A DNA stretch of 36,587 nt from Pseudomonas amygdali (GCF_002699855.1 NZ_LKBW01000272.1:1-36587); one strand, 5' to 3'. Counted from the first letter of the stretch, positions 25,160 to 35,919 are shown. Notes: generated by a model not told the origin, from the letters alone. Program-made: numbers and translations.

Positions 25160-26100
25160 TGGCTAAGATTCTTACCCTGACCATGAACCCGGCGCTGGAC
25201 CTGACTGTGCAGTTGGGCCAGTTGGAGCTGGGCCAGGTCAACCGCAGCAATGCAATGCTCACTCACGCAGCGGGCAAAGGCCTGAATGTGGCGCAGGTGC
25301 TGGCAGACTTGGGCCACGACCTGACCGTTGCCGGTTTTCTCGGTGTCGACAACCAGCAAGCGTTCGAGGCGTTGTTCGAACGTCGCAACTTTGTTGACGA
25401 GTTTGTCCGTGTGCCGGGAGAAACCCGCAGCAATATCAAGCTGGCCGAAGGCAGTGGCCGCATCACCGACCTGAACGGCCCTGGCCCGCAGGTCAGTGAA
25501 GAGGCACAGCAAGCGCTGTTCGCCCGTGTGCAACAGATTGCATCAGGTTTCGATGTCGTCGTGGTTGCTGGCAGCCTGCCGCGTGGTGTCACGCCGGAGT
25601 GGCTGCACAAACTGTTGGTGATGCTCAAGGACCTCGGTCTGAAAGTAGCGCTGGACAGCAGCGGCCTGGCCCTGCGCGCCGGTCTTACCGCCGGGCCGTG
25701 GCTGATCAAGCCCAACACCGAAGAACTGGCCGATGCGCTCGACGCACCGATCATTTCCATTGCCGCGCAAGCCGAAGTGGCTGCTCGCCTGCACACGCAG
25801 GGCATCGAGCATGTGGTGATCTCTCAGGGCTCTGAAGGCGTGCACTGGTTCAGTCCAAGTGTGGCGCTGCACTCGCTGCCGCCCAAGGTCACGGTGGCCA
25901 GCACGGTAGGTGCTGGCGATTCGCTTCTGGCCGGCATGGTGCACGGGCTGATCAGCGCTCACGAGCCACAGAAGACCTTGCGCACCGCTACGGCGATTGC
26001 CGCCATGGCAGTGACCCAGATCGGTTTCGGTATCACCGATGCCGCGCAACTCAAACGGCTTGAAGGCGGCGTCACTGTACGCAGCCTTTCAGAACAATAA
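25159..26100 (+). CDS. fruK: 1-phosphofructokinase
   Basis: This 313-residue PfkB-family kinase phosphorylates fructose-1-phosphate to fructose-1,6-bisphosphate with ATP. MAKILTLTMNPALDLTV is the family start. GKGLNVAQVLADLG (39-52) is the substrate region, KPNTEEL (184-190) is conserved, and the catalytic-base/anion-hole motif TVGAGDSLLAG (249-259) has D254. It overlaps fruB by 1 base and fruA follows 12 bases downstream. It removes the Cra effector fructose-1-phosphate and so tunes induction of its own operon. Confidence 0.95.
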   Translation: MAKILTLTMNPALDLTVQLGQLELGQVNRSNAMLTHAAGKGLNVAQVLADLGHDLTVAGFLGVDNQQAFEALFERRNFVDEFVRVPGETRSNIKLAEGSGRITDLNGPGPQVSEEAQQALFARVQQIASGFDVVVVAGSLPRGVTPEWLHKLLVMLKDLGLKVALDSSGLALRAGLTAGPWLIKPNTEELADALDAPIISIAAQAEVAARLHTQGIEHVVISQGSEGVHWFSPSVALHSLPPKVTVASTVGAGDSLLAGMVHGLISAHEPQKTLRTATAIAAMAVTQIGFGITDAAQLKRLEGGVTVRSLSEQ

Positions 26101-26112
26101 GAGAGGATCGTC

Positions 26113-27855
26113 ATGAAGTTAGCCATAGTTACGGCCTGCCCGAACGGCAAGGTCAGCAGCGTACTCAGCGCACGATTGCTCGAAGCGGCGGCCCTGCGCC
26201 AGGGCTGGGAAACCAGCGTCGAAATCATCGATCCCAATAAGGCCGATCAGCACTTGTCCGCTCAGGACATCGAAGCCGCCGATCTTGTCCTGGTGGTCAA
26301 TACCGGTCCGGTGGACCTGAGCCGCTTTGTCGGCAAACGCCTGTTTCAGGATTCGCCTGCGCATGCGTTGCAGGATGTCGACAGTTTTCTGCAGCGCGCC
26401 GAGCGAGAAGCGCAGGTGCATGTGGCTTCCGAAGCCGCGGCGCCTCAGGCAAGCGGTGATACGGGCGCGCAACCGCGCATCGTTGCGATCACGGCTTGTC
26501 CGACCGGCGTCGCGCACACGTTCATGGCGGCCGAAGCGATCCAGCAGGCTGCCAAGCGTCTGAATTACGACCTGCAAGTCGAAACCCAGGGTTCGGTCGG
26601 TGCGCGCAACCCGCTCAGCGCCAAGGCCATCGCCGATGCCGACGTGGTGCTGCTGGCGGCGGATATCGAGGTCAATACCGACCGCTTTGCCGGCAAGAAG
26701 ATCTACCGTTGCGGCACCGGGATCGCCCTCAAGCAGTCCGAGGCGACCCTGAAAAAAGCCTTGGCGGAAGGGCAGGTGGAATCCGATGAGGCCACCGCCA
26801 AGTCACCCGCCAGGCAAGAAAAGACGGGCGTCTACAAGCACTTGCTGACCGGTGTTTCGTTCATGCTGCCGATGGTGGTGGCGGGCGGGCTGTTGATCGC
26901 TCTTTCCTTCGTGTTCGGTATCACCGCGTTCAAAGAGCCGGGCACGCTGGCTGCGGCACTGATGCAGATCGGTGGGGAGGCGGCGTTCAAACTGATGGTG
27001 CCGTTACTGGCCGGTTACATCGCCTATTCGATTGCTGACCGTCCGGGGCTGGCACCCGGCATGATCGGTGGTCTGTTGGCGAGTACGCTGGGTGCCGGGT
27101 TCATTGGCGGTATCGTTGCCGGTTTTCTGGCTGGTTACAGTGCTGCCGCGATCAACCGCTACGCACGTCTGCCTGCCAGTGTCGAAGCGCTCAAGCCGAT
27201 TCTGATCATCCCGTTGTTGTCTAGCCTGTTCACCGGTCTGGTCATGATCTATGTGGTCGGCAAGCCGGTTGCGGGCATGCTGGAAGCCTTGACGCACTTC
27301 CTCGACAGCATGGGCACCACCAACGCCATCCTGCTGGGCGTGGTGCTCGGTGCAATGATGTGCGTCGACCTTGGTGGGCCGATCAACAAGGCGTCCTATG
27401 CGTTCTCGGTCGGTCTGCTGGCGTCCCAGAGCTATGCGCCGATGGCCACTGCCATGGCTGCCGGTATGGTGCCGCCCATCGGTATGGGCATCGCCACGAT
27501 CCTGGCCCACCGCAAGTTCGCCCAGAGCGAGCGAGAGGCAGGCAAGGCGGCGTTCGTGCTGGGGCTGTGCTTCATCTCGGAAGGTGCCATTCCCTTCGCT
27601 GCAAAGGACCCGTTGCGGGTGATTCCGGCCAGTGTCGTGGGTGGCGCGCTGACCGGTGCATTGTCGATGTACTTCGGCTGTAAGCTGATGGCGCCACACG
27701 GCGGCCTGTTTGTGATGCTGATCCCCAACGCCATCAACCATGCGCTGTTGTATCTGCTGGCGATTATCGCCGGTAGCGTGCTGACCGGCGTGGTCTACGC
27801 GCTGATCAAGCGTCCAGAGCCGGTGGACATGGAAGTGGCGCCCGCAGGCGCCTGA
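26113..27855 (+). CDS. fruA: Fructose-specific PTS permease EIIB'-EIIB-EIIC
   Basis: This 580-residue membrane permease begins with a duplicated EIIB' domain (about 1-100, TACPNGKVSS with C9) followed by the active EIIB (about 120-220, phospho-Cys C129 in ITACPTGVAHTFMAAEAI). EIIC (about 238-570) has many membrane segments and contains LLTGVSFMLPMVVAGGLLIAL (start ~240), the GGxxxG-rich GMIGGLLASTLGAGFIGGI and FISEGAIPFAAKDP. It takes up fructose and delivers fructose-1-phosphate. Both cysteine sites appear intact in sequence; in E. coli only the second is needed. It ends 19 bases from the convergent thiolase gene, with no separate terminator. Confidence 0.96.
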   Translation: MKLAIVTACPNGKVSSVLSARLLEAAALRQGWETSVEIIDPNKADQHLSAQDIEAADLVLVVNTGPVDLSRFVGKRLFQDSPAHALQDVDSFLQRAEREAQVHVASEAAAPQASGDTGAQPRIVAITACPTGVAHTFMAAEAIQQAAKRLNYDLQVETQGSVGARNPLSAKAIADADVVLLAADIEVNTDRFAGKKIYRCGTGIALKQSEATLKKALAEGQVESDEATAKSPARQEKTGVYKHLLTGVSFMLPMVVAGGLLIALSFVFGITAFKEPGTLAAALMQIGGEAAFKLMVPLLAGYIAYSIADRPGLAPGMIGGLLASTLGAGFIGGIVAGFLAGYSAAAINRYARLPASVEALKPILIIPLLSSLFTGLVMIYVVGKPVAGMLEALTHFLDSMGTTNAILLGVVLGAMMCVDLGGPINKASYAFSVGLLASQSYAPMATAMAAGMVPPIGMGIATILAHRKFAQSEREAGKAAFVLGLCFISEGAIPFAAKDPLRVIPASVVGGALTGALSMYFGCKLMAPHGGLFVMLIPNAINHALLYLLAIIAGSVLTGVVYALIKRPEPVDMEVAPAGA

Positions 27856-27874
27856 TTACCGATTGCAAGCGCCC

Positions 27875-29032
27875 TCAGCGTACCAGCGCGAGGGCAACCC
27901 CCTGGCCACCGCCGATGCACAGCGTGGCCAGGCCCTTCTTGGCATCGCGCCTGATCATCTCGTGCAGCAGTGTCACCAGCACGCGGCAGCCTGACGCGCC
28001 AATCGGGTGGCCAAGGGCGATGGCACCACCATTGACGTTGAGCTTTTGCGGGTCCAGCCCCAGTTCCTTGCCGACCGACAGCGACTGTGCGGCAAATGCT
28101 TCGTTGGCTTCGATCAGATCCAGTTCGTCCAGCGACCAGCCAGCCTTGTCCAGGCAGCGCCGGGTTGCACTGACCGGGCCGACACCTGCGTTGGCGTACG
28201 CGGCGACGCGCGCCAGCACTGGCAGGCCCAACTGCTCGGCTTTGGCCGCGCTCATCAGCATCACGGCGGCGGCACCGTCGTTGAGCGAAGACGCGTTACC
28301 AGCGGTGACGGTGCCGTCCTTCTTGAACGCAGGTTTGAGTTTGCCGAGTGTTTCGGCCGTGGTGCCAGCGCGGGGCTGTTCGTCAGTGGCGAATGATAAT
28401 GGCTCGCCCTTGCGCTGAGGGATCAGGATCGGGGTGATCTCATCGACAAAGCGCCCGCCTTCAATGGCCGCAATCGCTTTTTGCTGAGACAGGGCAGCGA
28501 ACTGATCCTGGGCTTCACGGCTGATGTCGTACTGCTGCGCGAGGTTCTCGGCGGTGATGCCCATGTGGTAGTCATTGAATGCATCCCACAGACCATCAGT
28601 GATCATGGTGTCGACCATGCTGGTGTGGCCCATGCGCAAACCGGTGCGTGCGCCCGGCAGTACGTAGTTGGACAGGCTCATGTTTTCCTGGCCGCCAGCA
28701 ATGATGACCTCGGCATCACCGCAGCGAATCGCCTGGGTCGCCAGGTGCAGTGCCTTGAGACCCGAGCCGCAGACTTTGTTCAGGGTCATGGCCGGTACCG
28801 AGAAGGGCAGGCCCGCCTTGATGGCGGCCTGTCGCGCCGGGTTCTGGCCTGCGCCGGCGGTGAGCACCTGGCCCATGATGACTTCATCGACTTGCGCGCC
28901 GTCCACGCCGGTCTGCACCAGCAGTTGACGAATGACTGCAGCGCCAAGATCTACAGCAGCAATGGCAGCCAGAGAACCCTGAAAACTGCCGACGGCGGTA
29001 CGGGTGGCGGCGACGATAACGACGTCCTGCAT
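27875..29032 (-). CDS. Acetyl-CoA C-acetyltransferase (thiolase)
   Basis: This 385-residue biosynthetic-type thiolase has the acylated Cys C88 in [19 protein letters not shown]342 in [10 protein letters not shown] and the second catalytic Cys C372 in LCIGGGQG. It condenses or cleaves acetoacetyl-CoA; several paralogues exist in Pseudomonas, so atoB or phaA cannot be chosen. The start at 29032 ([12 protein letters not shown]) is preferred over the frame start at 29047, because GAGGA then lies about 10 bases upstream. It is a single minus-strand gene whose end nearly touches fruA. Confidence 0.9.
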   Translation of the reverse strand: MQDVVIVAATRTAVGSFQGSLAAIAAVDLGAAVIRQLLVQTGVDGAQVDEVIMGQVLTAGAGQNPARQAAIKAGLPFSVPAMTLNKVCGSGLKALHLATQAIRCGDAEVIIAGGQENMSLSNYVLPGARTGLRMGHTSMVDTMITDGLWDAFNDYHMGITAENLAQQYDISREAQDQFAALSQQKAIAAIEGGRFVDEITPILIPQRKGEPLSFATDEQPRAGTTAETLGKLKPAFKKDGTVTAGNASSLNDGAAAVMLMSAAKAEQLGLPVLARVAAYANAGVGPVSATRRCLDKAGWSLDELDLIEANEAFAAQSLSVGKELGLDPQKLNVNGGAIALGHPIGASGCRVLVTLLHEMIRRDAKKGLATLCIGGGQGVALALVR

Positions 29033-29128
29033 GGTGCTGATCCTCATTGTTATTGAGAGCTCATGGTGGCACAGATAGGCAGGCAGGTTCCAACCGTGAA
29101 CCGCTCGGTCACGTTTTGCCGAAAACCT

Positions 29129-30013
29129 TTACGTAACGTCCATGCGGCGTCTGGCACGTTGCGCTGATCCGTCCCGTACGGCCCAACGCAAAATGGGCGC
29201 GGTGTTGTTGACGCCCAGGCGGATCATCCGGCGCTGCACGGGACCCTGGGTAATGTCGAGCATTTCGCTGGCCCAGTCCGGCAGCAAGTCGATACCGGCA
29301 CGCATCATCAACACACCGAAAGGCTTGGCCAGCCAGTTGGGCGCAGGGGCATTAAGCAGCAGGCGCAGCACTTCGTAACTGCGTTCGTCACATACCAGTT
29401 GCCCGCGAATGTCTGCCAGATAATCAGCGATGGCCTGACGTGAGCGCGGAACATTACGAGCCCCGAGCCGTTCGGCAACCAGCGCTGTTTCAGCGTAGTA
29501 CGCGTCCTGATCGACGAGCGACATATCCGGGTTGAGGTAGCGCAAGTGGGCTGCGAGAAAGCTGCTGACTTCGGCCACATGCACCCAGGTCAGCAAATCC
29601 GGATCGCTGGCGGCATACGGCCGGCCATCGGGCGCGGTGCCGACGATATTGAGGTGAATGTTGCGCACCTTGTCGATCAGCCAGTTGGCATCTCGCGTGG
29701 AGCCGTAGGTAGTGCCGGACAGAAACTGCCCGGTGCGCCGCAGGCGGCCGAGCATGTCCTGACGAAAGTTGGAGTGGTCCCAGATGCCCGCCAGTGCCAG
29801 CGGGTGCAAAGCCTGCAACATCAAGGCGCTGATGCCGCCGACCAGCATGCTGGTGAAGTCGCCGTGTACCTTCCAGCACACTGCCTGAGGACCAAACAGA
29901 CCGGGGTCGCCCTTGGGGTTCTCCAGATCCAGCTGGCCCAGGGCCAGGCCGGTAAGGCTGATGACCTGGGTTTCGATGCGGGTGCGGATGAATTCCATGT
30001 CGTGCTCGTGCAT
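29129..30013 (-). CDS. MpaB/DUF2236-family oxygenase-like protein
   Basis: This 294-residue protein is recognised as the oxygenase MpaB (DUF2236) family. The N-terminal CWKVHGDFTSMLVGGISALMLQALHPLALAGIWDHSNF contains the conserved HP and His-rich motif, followed by the RRTGQFLSGTTYGS region and a later TWVHVAEVSSFL, all family-typical histidine positions thought to bind haem or metal. The substrate is unknown. An in-frame ATG five codons in (29998, MEFIRTRIE) may be the true start; ribosome sites are weak for both. It is 209 bases from pgi with a repeat cluster between. Confidence 0.78.
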   Translation of the reverse strand: MHEHDMEFIRTRIETQVISLTGLALGQLDLENPKGDPGLFGPQAVCWKVHGDFTSMLVGGISALMLQALHPLALAGIWDHSNFRQDMLGRLRRTGQFLSGTTYGSTRDANWLIDKVRNIHLNIVGTAPDGRPYAASDPDLLTWVHVAEVSSFLAAHLRYLNPDMSLVDQDAYYAETALVAERLGARNVPRSRQAIADYLADIRGQLVCDERSYEVLRLLLNAPAPNWLAKPFGVLMMRAGIDLLPDWASEMLDITQGPVQRRMIRLGVNNTAPILRWAVRDGSAQRARRRMDVT

Positions 30014-30093
30014 CGGGGAGGGCGTGGATAAAACTGACTGAAGCTCTCATGCCAAGCGCGCAGCGCTCACTGTGATGCACAAGTCCAACTGAC

Positions 30094-30201
30094 TATCGTG
30101 CCGACGCTCCGCGTCGGCATGCAGTTCTGGACGCTTTGCGTCCTCTTTGTGACGCAGAGCGTCACGAACGGCGTTCCCACGCGGAGCGCGGGAACGATGG
30201 T
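30094..30201. repeat. Tandem REP-like palindromes between MpaB gene and pgi
   Basis: Four consecutive hairpins: CCGACGC/GCGTCGG (30101-30117), GGACGC/GCGTCC (30129-30143), GTGACGC/GCGTCAC (30149-30165) and GTTCCCACGC...GCGCGGGAAC (30173-30195), ending GATGGTCATAAC. They share cores and unit order with the copy at 12444-12540 and the decayed copy at 18551. They lie just after the pgi stop. Confidence 0.8.
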
Positions 30202-30222
30202 CATAACCATGAGAGGGACAAA

Positions 30223-31887
30223 TCAGCCGCGGTGACGGCCGCGGAAGTAGTTGATCAGGCCTTGGGTCGATGCATCGTCAGCCGGCTCTTCGGTGCCTCC
30301 GGTCAGACGCTGGTACACGGCCTTGCCCATCTCCTTGCCCAGTTCCACGCCCCATTGGTCAAAGGCATTGGTGCCCCAGATCACGCTCTGCACGAACACC
30401 TTGTGCTCATACATCGCCACCAGTGCGCCAAGACGACGAGGGCTGATGCGTTCGACTACCAGGGTGTTGCTCGGACGGTTACCGGGGATGACCTTGTGCG
30501 GTGCCAGTTTCTGCACCTCTTCCTCGCTCATGCCCTTCTCGCGCAGCTCGGCTTCGGCTTCAGCGCGGGTCTTGCCCATCATCAATGCCTGGCTCTGTGA
30601 CAGGCAGTTCGCGTACAGCCACTGGTGATGGTCGGCAACCGGGTTGAAGCTGACGATCGGCACAATGAAGTCGGCCGGAATCATCTGTGTGCCTTGATGC
30701 AGCAACTGGTGATAAGCGTGCTGACCGTTGGCACCCACGCCGCCCCAGATGACCGGGCCGGTGTCGGTGGAGGTTGGCGTACCGTCCTGACGGACGCTCT
30801 TGCCGTTGGACTCCATGTCCAGTTGTTGCAGGTGTTTGGTGATGTTACGCAGGTAGTGGTCGTACGGCAGGATCGCGTGGCTTTGCGCATTCCAGAAGTT
30901 GCCGTACCAGACACCCAGCAGCGCCAGCAGCACCGGCATGTTCTGTTCGAAAGGGGCGCTCTGGAAATGCTGGTCCATCGTATAGGCGCCGGACAGCAGT
31001 TCCTTGAAGTTGGACATGCCGATAGCCAGCGCGATAGGCAGGCCGATGGCCGACCACAGCGAATAGCGACCGCCAACCCAGTCCCACATCGGGAAGATGT
31101 TTTCTTCACGGATGCCGAAGGCTACGGCTGCCGCGTTATTGCTGGAAACCGCGATGAAGTGGCGATGCAGTTCAACTTCGGAGCCGCCCTGCGCCAGGTA
31201 CCAGGCGCGTGCAGCCTGAGCGTTTTTCAGGGTTTCCAGCGTGTTGAAGGACTTCGACGAGACGATGAACAGCGTGGTCTCGGCGCGAATTTTCATCGAC
31301 AGTTCATGAAACTCGCTGCCATCGATGTTCGCCAGGTAATGGCAACGCACACCTTTGTGCGCGTAGGCCACCAGCGCTTCGGAGACCAGCTCCGGGCCGA
31401 GGAACGAGCCGCCGATGCCGATGTTCACCACGTCGGTGATCGGCTTTTCGGTGTAACCGCGCCACAGACCGTCGTGAATTCGGCCGACCAGTTCGGTCAT
31501 CTGATTGAGTACGCGGTGTACGTCCGGCATCAAATCGACACCGTTGACTTTCAACTTGTCGCCGACCGGCCGGCGCAGAGCGGTGTGCAGCGCCGGGCGA
31601 CCTTCGGATGAGTTGACCAGCTCGCCATCGTATTGAGCCTTGATAGCGTCCTTGAGGTTCACTTCGCCCGCTAGGCTGACCAACAGATCACGAGTTTCGG
31701 TGGTGATCAGGTTTTTGGAGTAGTCGAGAAACAGGCCGGCGCTGCTGAGGGTGAATTGGCTGAAGCGCTGCGGATCAGAATTGAACGCTTCGCGCATGCT
31801 GAAATTCTGCATGGACTGGCGGTGTTTGCTCAACGCTTGCCAGGCGGGCAGAGCGGTCACATCGGAAGGATTGCGGTAGTACGCCAT
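30223..31887 (-). CDS. pgi: Glucose-6-phosphate isomerase
   Basis: This 554-residue enzyme interconverts glucose-6-phosphate and fructose-6-phosphate, linking the fructose-derived pool to the Entner-Doudoroff cycle in Pseudomonas. Motifs: [18 protein letters not shown] (phosphate site), [38 protein letters not shown] (PGI signature 1), [12 protein letters not shown], and the C-terminal signature with [20 protein letters not shown] precedes the ATG. It is the last gene of the pcnB-folK-panB-panC-pgi series, 253 bases after panC. The intervening segment (31888-32140) has a long-armed hairpin (32016-32048) without a T-tract. Confidence 0.97.
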   Translation of the reverse strand: MAYYRNPSDVTALPAWQALSKHRQSMQNFSMREAFNSDPQRFSQFTLSSAGLFLDYSKNLITTETRDLLVSLAGEVNLKDAIKAQYDGELVNSSEGRPALHTALRRPVGDKLKVNGVDLMPDVHRVLNQMTELVGRIHDGLWRGYTEKPITDVVNIGIGGSFLGPELVSEALVAYAHKGVRCHYLANIDGSEFHELSMKIRAETTLFIVSSKSFNTLETLKNAQAARAWYLAQGGSEVELHRHFIAVSSNNAAAVAFGIREENIFPMWDWVGGRYSLWSAIGLPIALAIGMSNFKELLSGAYTMDQHFQSAPFEQNMPVLLALLGVWYGNFWNAQSHAILPYDHYLRNITKHLQQLDMESNGKSVRQDGTPTSTDTGPVIWGGVGANGQHAYHQLLHQGTQMIPADFIVPIVSFNPVADHHQWLYANCLSQSQALMMGKTRAEAEAELREKGMSEEEVQKLAPHKVIPGNRPSNTLVVERISPRRLGALVAMYEHKVFVQSVIWGTNAFDQWGVELGKEMGKAVYQRLTGGTEEPADDASTQGLINYFRGRHRG

Positions 31888-32140
31888 CGCTGCGGGTTTC
31901 CTTTAACTGGTTCTGTCTTTGGATATTCTTGGGGCGAGGTCGCAAGCTTTCTCACGGGCTATACATAGCAGACTACCCTTCGCGTACCCGTTTGTCTGCG
32001 CCTCGCCTTACATGACCCCGGTACTTTTTCGCACACAAGAAACCGGGGCTTGCGCTCAAATGCTGTCGGTTGTGGTTCAGGCAACCTGTACCGGTATGGC
32101 ATTGCCGGTGTGGCTTAGTTCATTGCCCCGGCGCATCCCG

Positions 32141-32992
32141 TCAGCTTCTGGTCAGGTGCAGATTGTCGATCAGGCGGGTTTTACCCAGGAATGCGGCAGC
32201 GAGGATGACCAAGTCGCGATTTTCGGCAGTGGTCGGACGCAGGCTGGTGGCGTCACGTATTTCCAGATAATCGATACGAAAACCGGCTGCCTCCAATTGC
32301 TGCTTCTTGCTCGTCAGCAGTGCGTCGAAATCCTGCTCGCCTGCGCTGATCGCGTCGGCGGTCTGGCGGATGGCCTGATACAGCGCGGGTGCCGCAGCGC
32401 GCTGAGCTTCATTCAGATAACCGTTACGCGAGGACAGCGCCAAACCGTCGTCGGCACGCACGGTAGGTTCTCCGATGATCTGGATCGGCATGTTCAGGTC
32501 ACGGACCATGGCGCGAATCACCGCCAGCTGCTGGAAGTCTTTTTCGCCGAAAATCGCCAGGTCTGGCTGCACCATGTTGAAGAGCTTGCTGACGACCGTA
32601 GCAACGCCCTCGAAATGGCCGGGACGGCTCGCACCGCACAGGCCTTGCGACAGGTGTGGCACGCTGACCAGCGTCTGATCGGCCATGCCGTGAGGGTACA
32701 TTTCCTCGACGCTTGGGGTGAACAGCAGGTTGCACCCGGCCTGCAGAAGTTTTTCCTGATCGGCCGCCAGGGTGCGAGGGTAAGTGGCCAAGTCTTCGTT
32801 GGGGCCGAACTGCAGCGGATTGACGAAAATGGTGGCGACCACGAAGTCGGCACGTTGGGCCGCCTTGGCGACCAGTGCGGCGTGGCCGCTGTGCAGGTTG
32901 CCCATGGTCGGGGTCAACGCGATCCGTTTGCCTTCGCTGCGTGCCCGCGCAACGGCGGCACGCAGTTCCTGTACGGTCTTTACTGTGTTCAT
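32141..32992 (-). CDS. panC: Pantothenate synthetase
   Basis: This 283-residue enzyme joins pantoate and beta-alanine using ATP to form pantothenate, the CoA precursor. Family motifs are [16 protein letters not shown] (ATP-binding HxGH), [29 protein letters not shown], and SSRNGYL (KMSKS-equivalent region). The ATG overlaps the panB stop by 4 bases (32989-32992), giving a coupled panB-panC unit that supplies both steps from ketoisovalerate. Confidence 0.97.
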   Translation of the reverse strand: MNTVKTVQELRAAVARARSEGKRIALTPTMGNLHSGHAALVAKAAQRADFVVATIFVNPLQFGPNEDLATYPRTLAADQEKLLQAGCNLLFTPSVEEMYPHGMADQTLVSVPHLSQGLCGASRPGHFEGVATVVSKLFNMVQPDLAIFGEKDFQQLAVIRAMVRDLNMPIQIIGEPTVRADDGLALSSRNGYLNEAQRAAAPALYQAIRQTADAISAGEQDFDALLTSKKQQLEAAGFRIDYLEIRDATSLRPTTAENRDLVILAAAFLGKTRLIDNLHLTRS

Positions 32993-33789
32993 GCCGAGAA
33001 TCCGTGTTCAGTTGCCGGAAAGCTGACGTCTTTGACCGCGGCCACGTAGGCCTGAATAGCCGACTGGATATCGGGCTGACCGGTCATGAAGTTTTTCACG
33101 AATTTGGGTACGCGCCCGCTGATGGACAGGCCCAGCATGTCGTGCAGCACCAGTACCTGGCCGTCGGTAGCGCTGCCTGCGCCAATACCGATGACCGGAA
33201 TTTTCACCGCCTGGGTGATTTCTTCGGCGAGTTCGCTCGGCACACACTCCAGCAGGATCATCGCTGCGCCCGCCTGTTCCAGCGCGATCGCGTCGGCACG
33301 CATCTGCCGTGCCTGTGCTTCCAGTCGACCCTGAACCTTGTAGCCGCCCAGTACGTTGACTGCCTGCGGCGTCAGGCCCATGTGTGCGCACACGGGGATG
33401 CCGCGTTCTGCCAGCAAACGGATCGACTCGCCAAGCCATGCAGCGCCTTCGACCTTGATCATGTGCGCACCTGCCTGCATCAGCGTCGCGCTGTTGATGA
33501 AGGTTTGCTCCAGCGTGGCGTTGGCCATGAACGGCAGGTCAGCGAGAATCATCGCGCCCTGATTACCGCGTTTGACACAGGCAACGTGGTACGCGGTTTC
33601 GGCGGTCGTGACGGGCAGGGTGCTGTCGTGACCTTGCAGGACCATGCCCAGCGAGTCGCCTATCAGCAGCACTTCGACACCGGCCTGGCAGGCGGTGTGG
33701 GCGAAGGTTGCGTCGTAGCAGGTCAGCATGGTGATTTTCTCACCTTTCTGTTTCATGGCCAGCAGCGACGTAACGGTTATGTTCGGCAT
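32989..33789 (-). CDS. panB: 3-methyl-2-oxobutanoate hydroxymethyltransferase
   Basis: This 266-residue TIM-barrel enzyme transfers a hydroxymethyl group from methylene-tetrahydrofolate to ketoisovalerate, giving ketopantoate. Visible motifs are [33 protein letters not shown] (metal site D), [38 protein letters not shown] and [29 protein letters not shown] lies before the ATG. folK, immediately upstream in the series, also serves folate supply. The 227-base gap to folK (33790-34016) has no credible gene. Confidence 0.97.
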   Translation of the reverse strand: MPNITVTSLLAMKQKGEKITMLTCYDATFAHTACQAGVEVLLIGDSLGMVLQGHDSTLPVTTAETAYHVACVKRGNQGAMILADLPFMANATLEQTFINSATLMQAGAHMIKVEGAAWLGESIRLLAERGIPVCAHMGLTPQAVNVLGGYKVQGRLEAQARQMRADAIALEQAGAAMILLECVPSELAEEITQAVKIPVIGIGAGSATDGQVLVLHDMLGLSISGRVPKFVKNFMTGQPDIQSAIQAYVAAVKDVSFPATEHGFSA

Positions 33790-34016
33790 GTAAGTCCTCC
33801 ATCAGGCGCTGTGAAGACGGGTGTTCAGCGCGTGAGAGTCATCCTGGAAAAGCAGGCACACCGTCGTGTCGCGGTGTTTTGCAAAGGCCTGTTTCGCGCC
33901 CGTTCGCCTGTGGTGCGGCGGCGGGAGGCCTATCTTCGTGAGGAGGGGGCGTGAAGTCAATTGAAGGTGTTACCTGTGCGTCGGACCGGTTACACATGTG
34001 CGGTGACAGACAGGCT

Positions 34017-34523
34017 TTATGCCTCGGCGGGCAGGCGTTCAAGGCCCGTAAACGGGCAGTCGTCAAGTAGACGATCGAGTTCGCGTCCGTCGGCCAGCGT
34101 CAGGCCTGGGGCCAGCTCTGCCAGCGGGTACAGCACGAATGCCCGCGCCTGCATGTGGTAATGCGGCACCTTGAGGCGCGGTTCATCGATCAGGCGATTG
34201 CCGAACAGCAGAATGTCTAGGTCCAGCGTGCGAGGCCCCCAGCGTTCGTGGCGTTCGCGGCCCTGATCCAGCTCGATGGCCTGTAGCGCGTCAAGCAGGG
34301 TCAGTGGTGCCAGAGCAGTGTCGAGTGCTGCGACGGCGTTGGTAAAGCGCGGCTGGCCGGGCAGCAGCGAGTCGCTGACATAGAACGAAGACACGCCGGT
34401 CAGTTCACAGCCGGGTAACTGCGCCATTGCCTTGAGGGCACTGCGCAGTTGCTCGGCCGGGTCAGCAAGATTGCTGCCCAGGCCGATGTAAACGCGTTCA
34501 GTGGTCAACAGCGGTTCATTCAC
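34017..34523 (-). CDS. folK: 6-hydroxymethyl-7,8-dihydropterin pyrophosphokinase
   Basis: This 168-residue enzyme phosphorylates hydroxymethyl-dihydropterin in folate synthesis. Motifs are VYIGLGSNLADP, RWGPRTLDLDILLFGN (HPPK signature with metal-binding D-x-D) and LKVPHYHMQARAFVLYPL. The open frame extends to 34562, but that part lies inside pcnB and lacks similarity. The GTG at 34523 is chosen: it overlaps the pcnB stop by 8 bases, has GAGG about 9 bases upstream and gives the normal length. TTG starts slightly downstream are possible. Confidence 0.92.
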   Translation of the reverse strand: MNEPLLTTERVYIGLGSNLADPAEQLRSALKAMAQLPGCELTGVSSFYVSDSLLPGQPRFTNAVAALDTALAPLTLLDALQAIELDQGRERHERWGPRTLDLDILLFGNRLIDEPRLKVPHYHMQARAFVLYPLAELAPGLTLADGRELDRLLDDCPFTGLERLPAEA

Positions 34524-35919
34524 CGCTTTGCGCCTCGCCGGTGGTGCGCTTGCGTTTGGCACCGCTGTTACGACGACGCTTGCGTGGCGCTGTGCCCGCC
34601 GCTTCGGGCTTGCTGCTCAGGTCACGAATCATGTCGCGGCGTTCGCTGTCGTTGCAGTCCTGATAATCGGTCCACCACTGGCCCAGACCATCGGTCTGCT
34701 CGCCCGCAGTTTCACGCAACAGGAGGAAATCGTAACCCGCACGGAACCTTGAGTTGTCCAGCAACAGGTCTGCACGTTTGCCCGAACGGCGCGGCAGGCG
34801 CTCCTGCATATCCCAGATCTCGCGGATCGGCAGCGTGAAGCGCTTTGGAATCGCGATGCGCTGGCATTGCTCGATAATCAGTTCGTGAGCGGCCTCCTGC
34901 ATAGCTGCAATCGGTGGCATGCCACGCTCCTGGGCGCGCAGTACCTTGGCCGGCAGGGCAGGCCAGAGCAGCGCGGCAAACAGGAATGCAGGCGTGACCG
35001 GTTTGTTCTGCTTGATGCGCAGGTCGGTGTTGATCAGGGCATTGCTGATCAGTGTATGGGTGTAGGTCGGGTTGTATTCCAGCGCCTTGGAACTGGCCGG
35101 GAACAGCGGTTCGAACAGTTCAAGGTCCACCAGCATTTCAAAGGTGGGAGCAGCATGCCCGGAGAGGAACAGTTTGAGCACTTCTTCGAACAGGCGTGCC
35201 GACGGAATATCGCGCAGCATCGGTGCCAGCGAGCGAATCGGTTGGGCGCTGTGCTTTTCGATGCCGAAGTCCAGCTTGGCAGCAAAGCGCACCGCACGCA
35301 GCATGCGCACCGGGTCTTCCTTGTAGCGTTGCTCTGGGTCGCCGATCAGGCGGATCAGACGGTTACGAATGTCGTGTACGCCATTGGCGTAATCCAGAAC
35401 ACGCTCGCTGACCGGATCGTAATACAGCGCGTTGATCGTGAAGTCGCGACGCTGGGCGTCCTCTTCAAGCGTGCCGTACACGTTGTCGCGCAGAATGCGC
35501 CCGCTTTCATTGCGCGAGGACTGATTGCTGTCCTCTTCTTCGTCATCCTGGGGATGATTGGCGCGAAAGGTCGCCACTTCGATGATTTCACGACCGAAAT
35601 GGATATGCACCAGCTTGAACCGGCGGCCAATGATTCGCGCGTTGCGGAATTCGGCACGCACTTGTTCTGGCGTGGCGCTGGTGGCGACGTCGAAATCCTT
35701 GGGCGTGATGTTGAGCATCATGTCGCGTACACAGCCACCGACCAGATAGGCCTGGTAGCCAGCGTTCTGCAGGCGCTCGACGATATTAACGGCATAACGG
35801 CTGAACTGGCTGCGTTGCAGCGAATGCTGGCTGCTATTGAGCACTTCAGGCGTGGTACGCGTATGTTGCTGCGGTTTGCGCAGTGGGGAACGAAATGACT
35901 GGAACAACTTCTTCAGCAT
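34516..35919 (-). CDS. pcnB: Poly(A) polymerase I
   Basis: This 467-residue enzyme adds A-tails to RNA 3' ends and so marks RNAs for decay. The nucleotidyltransferase core has YLVGGCVRDMMLNITPKDFDVATSA (catalytic D75 and D77), RRDFTINALYYD and YKEDPVRMLRAVRFAAKLDF. The C terminus is strongly basic (RKRRRNSGAKRKR), typical of PcnB as opposed to the CCA-adding enzyme. The frame begins at 35991; the ATG at 35919 (MLKKLFQSF) matches the usual Pseudomonas start, although the ribosome site is weak. It overlaps folK and heads the pcnB-folK-panBC unit. Confidence 0.95.
   Translation of the reverse strand: MLKKLFQSFRSPLRKPQQHTRTTPEVLNSSQHSLQRSQFSRYAVNIVERLQNAGYQAYLVGGCVRDMMLNITPKDFDVATSATPEQVRAEFRNARIIGRRFKLVHIHFGREIIEVATFRANHPQDDEEEDSNQSSRNESGRILRDNVYGTLEEDAQRRDFTINALYYDPVSERVLDYANGVHDIRNRLIRLIGDPEQRYKEDPVRMLRAVRFAAKLDFGIEKHSAQPIRSLAPMLRDIPSARLFEEVLKLFLSGHAAPTFEMLVDLELFEPLFPASSKALEYNPTYTHTLISNALINTDLRIKQNKPVTPAFLFAALLWPALPAKVLRAQERGMPPIAAMQEAAHELIIEQCQRIAIPKRFTLPIREIWDMQERLPRRSGKRADLLLDNSRFRAGYDFLLLRETAGEQTDGLGQWWTDYQDCNDSERRDMIRDLSSKPEAAGTAPRKRRRNSGAKRKRTTGEAQSGE

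Noticed and set aside
27870..27894. GCCCTC/GAGGGC hairpin at the fruA-thiolase junction considered as terminator
   Set aside because: It extends into the thiolase coding end and has no T-tract.
32016..32048. CCCCGGT/ACCGGGG inverted repeat between panC and pgi considered as terminator
   Set aside because: The loop is 19 bases and no T-run follows on either strand, so terminator function is not supported.
33790..34016. Small open frames between folK and panB
   Set aside because: They have Arg/Pro-rich composition, no ribosome site and no motif. The gap looks like an ordinary spacer.
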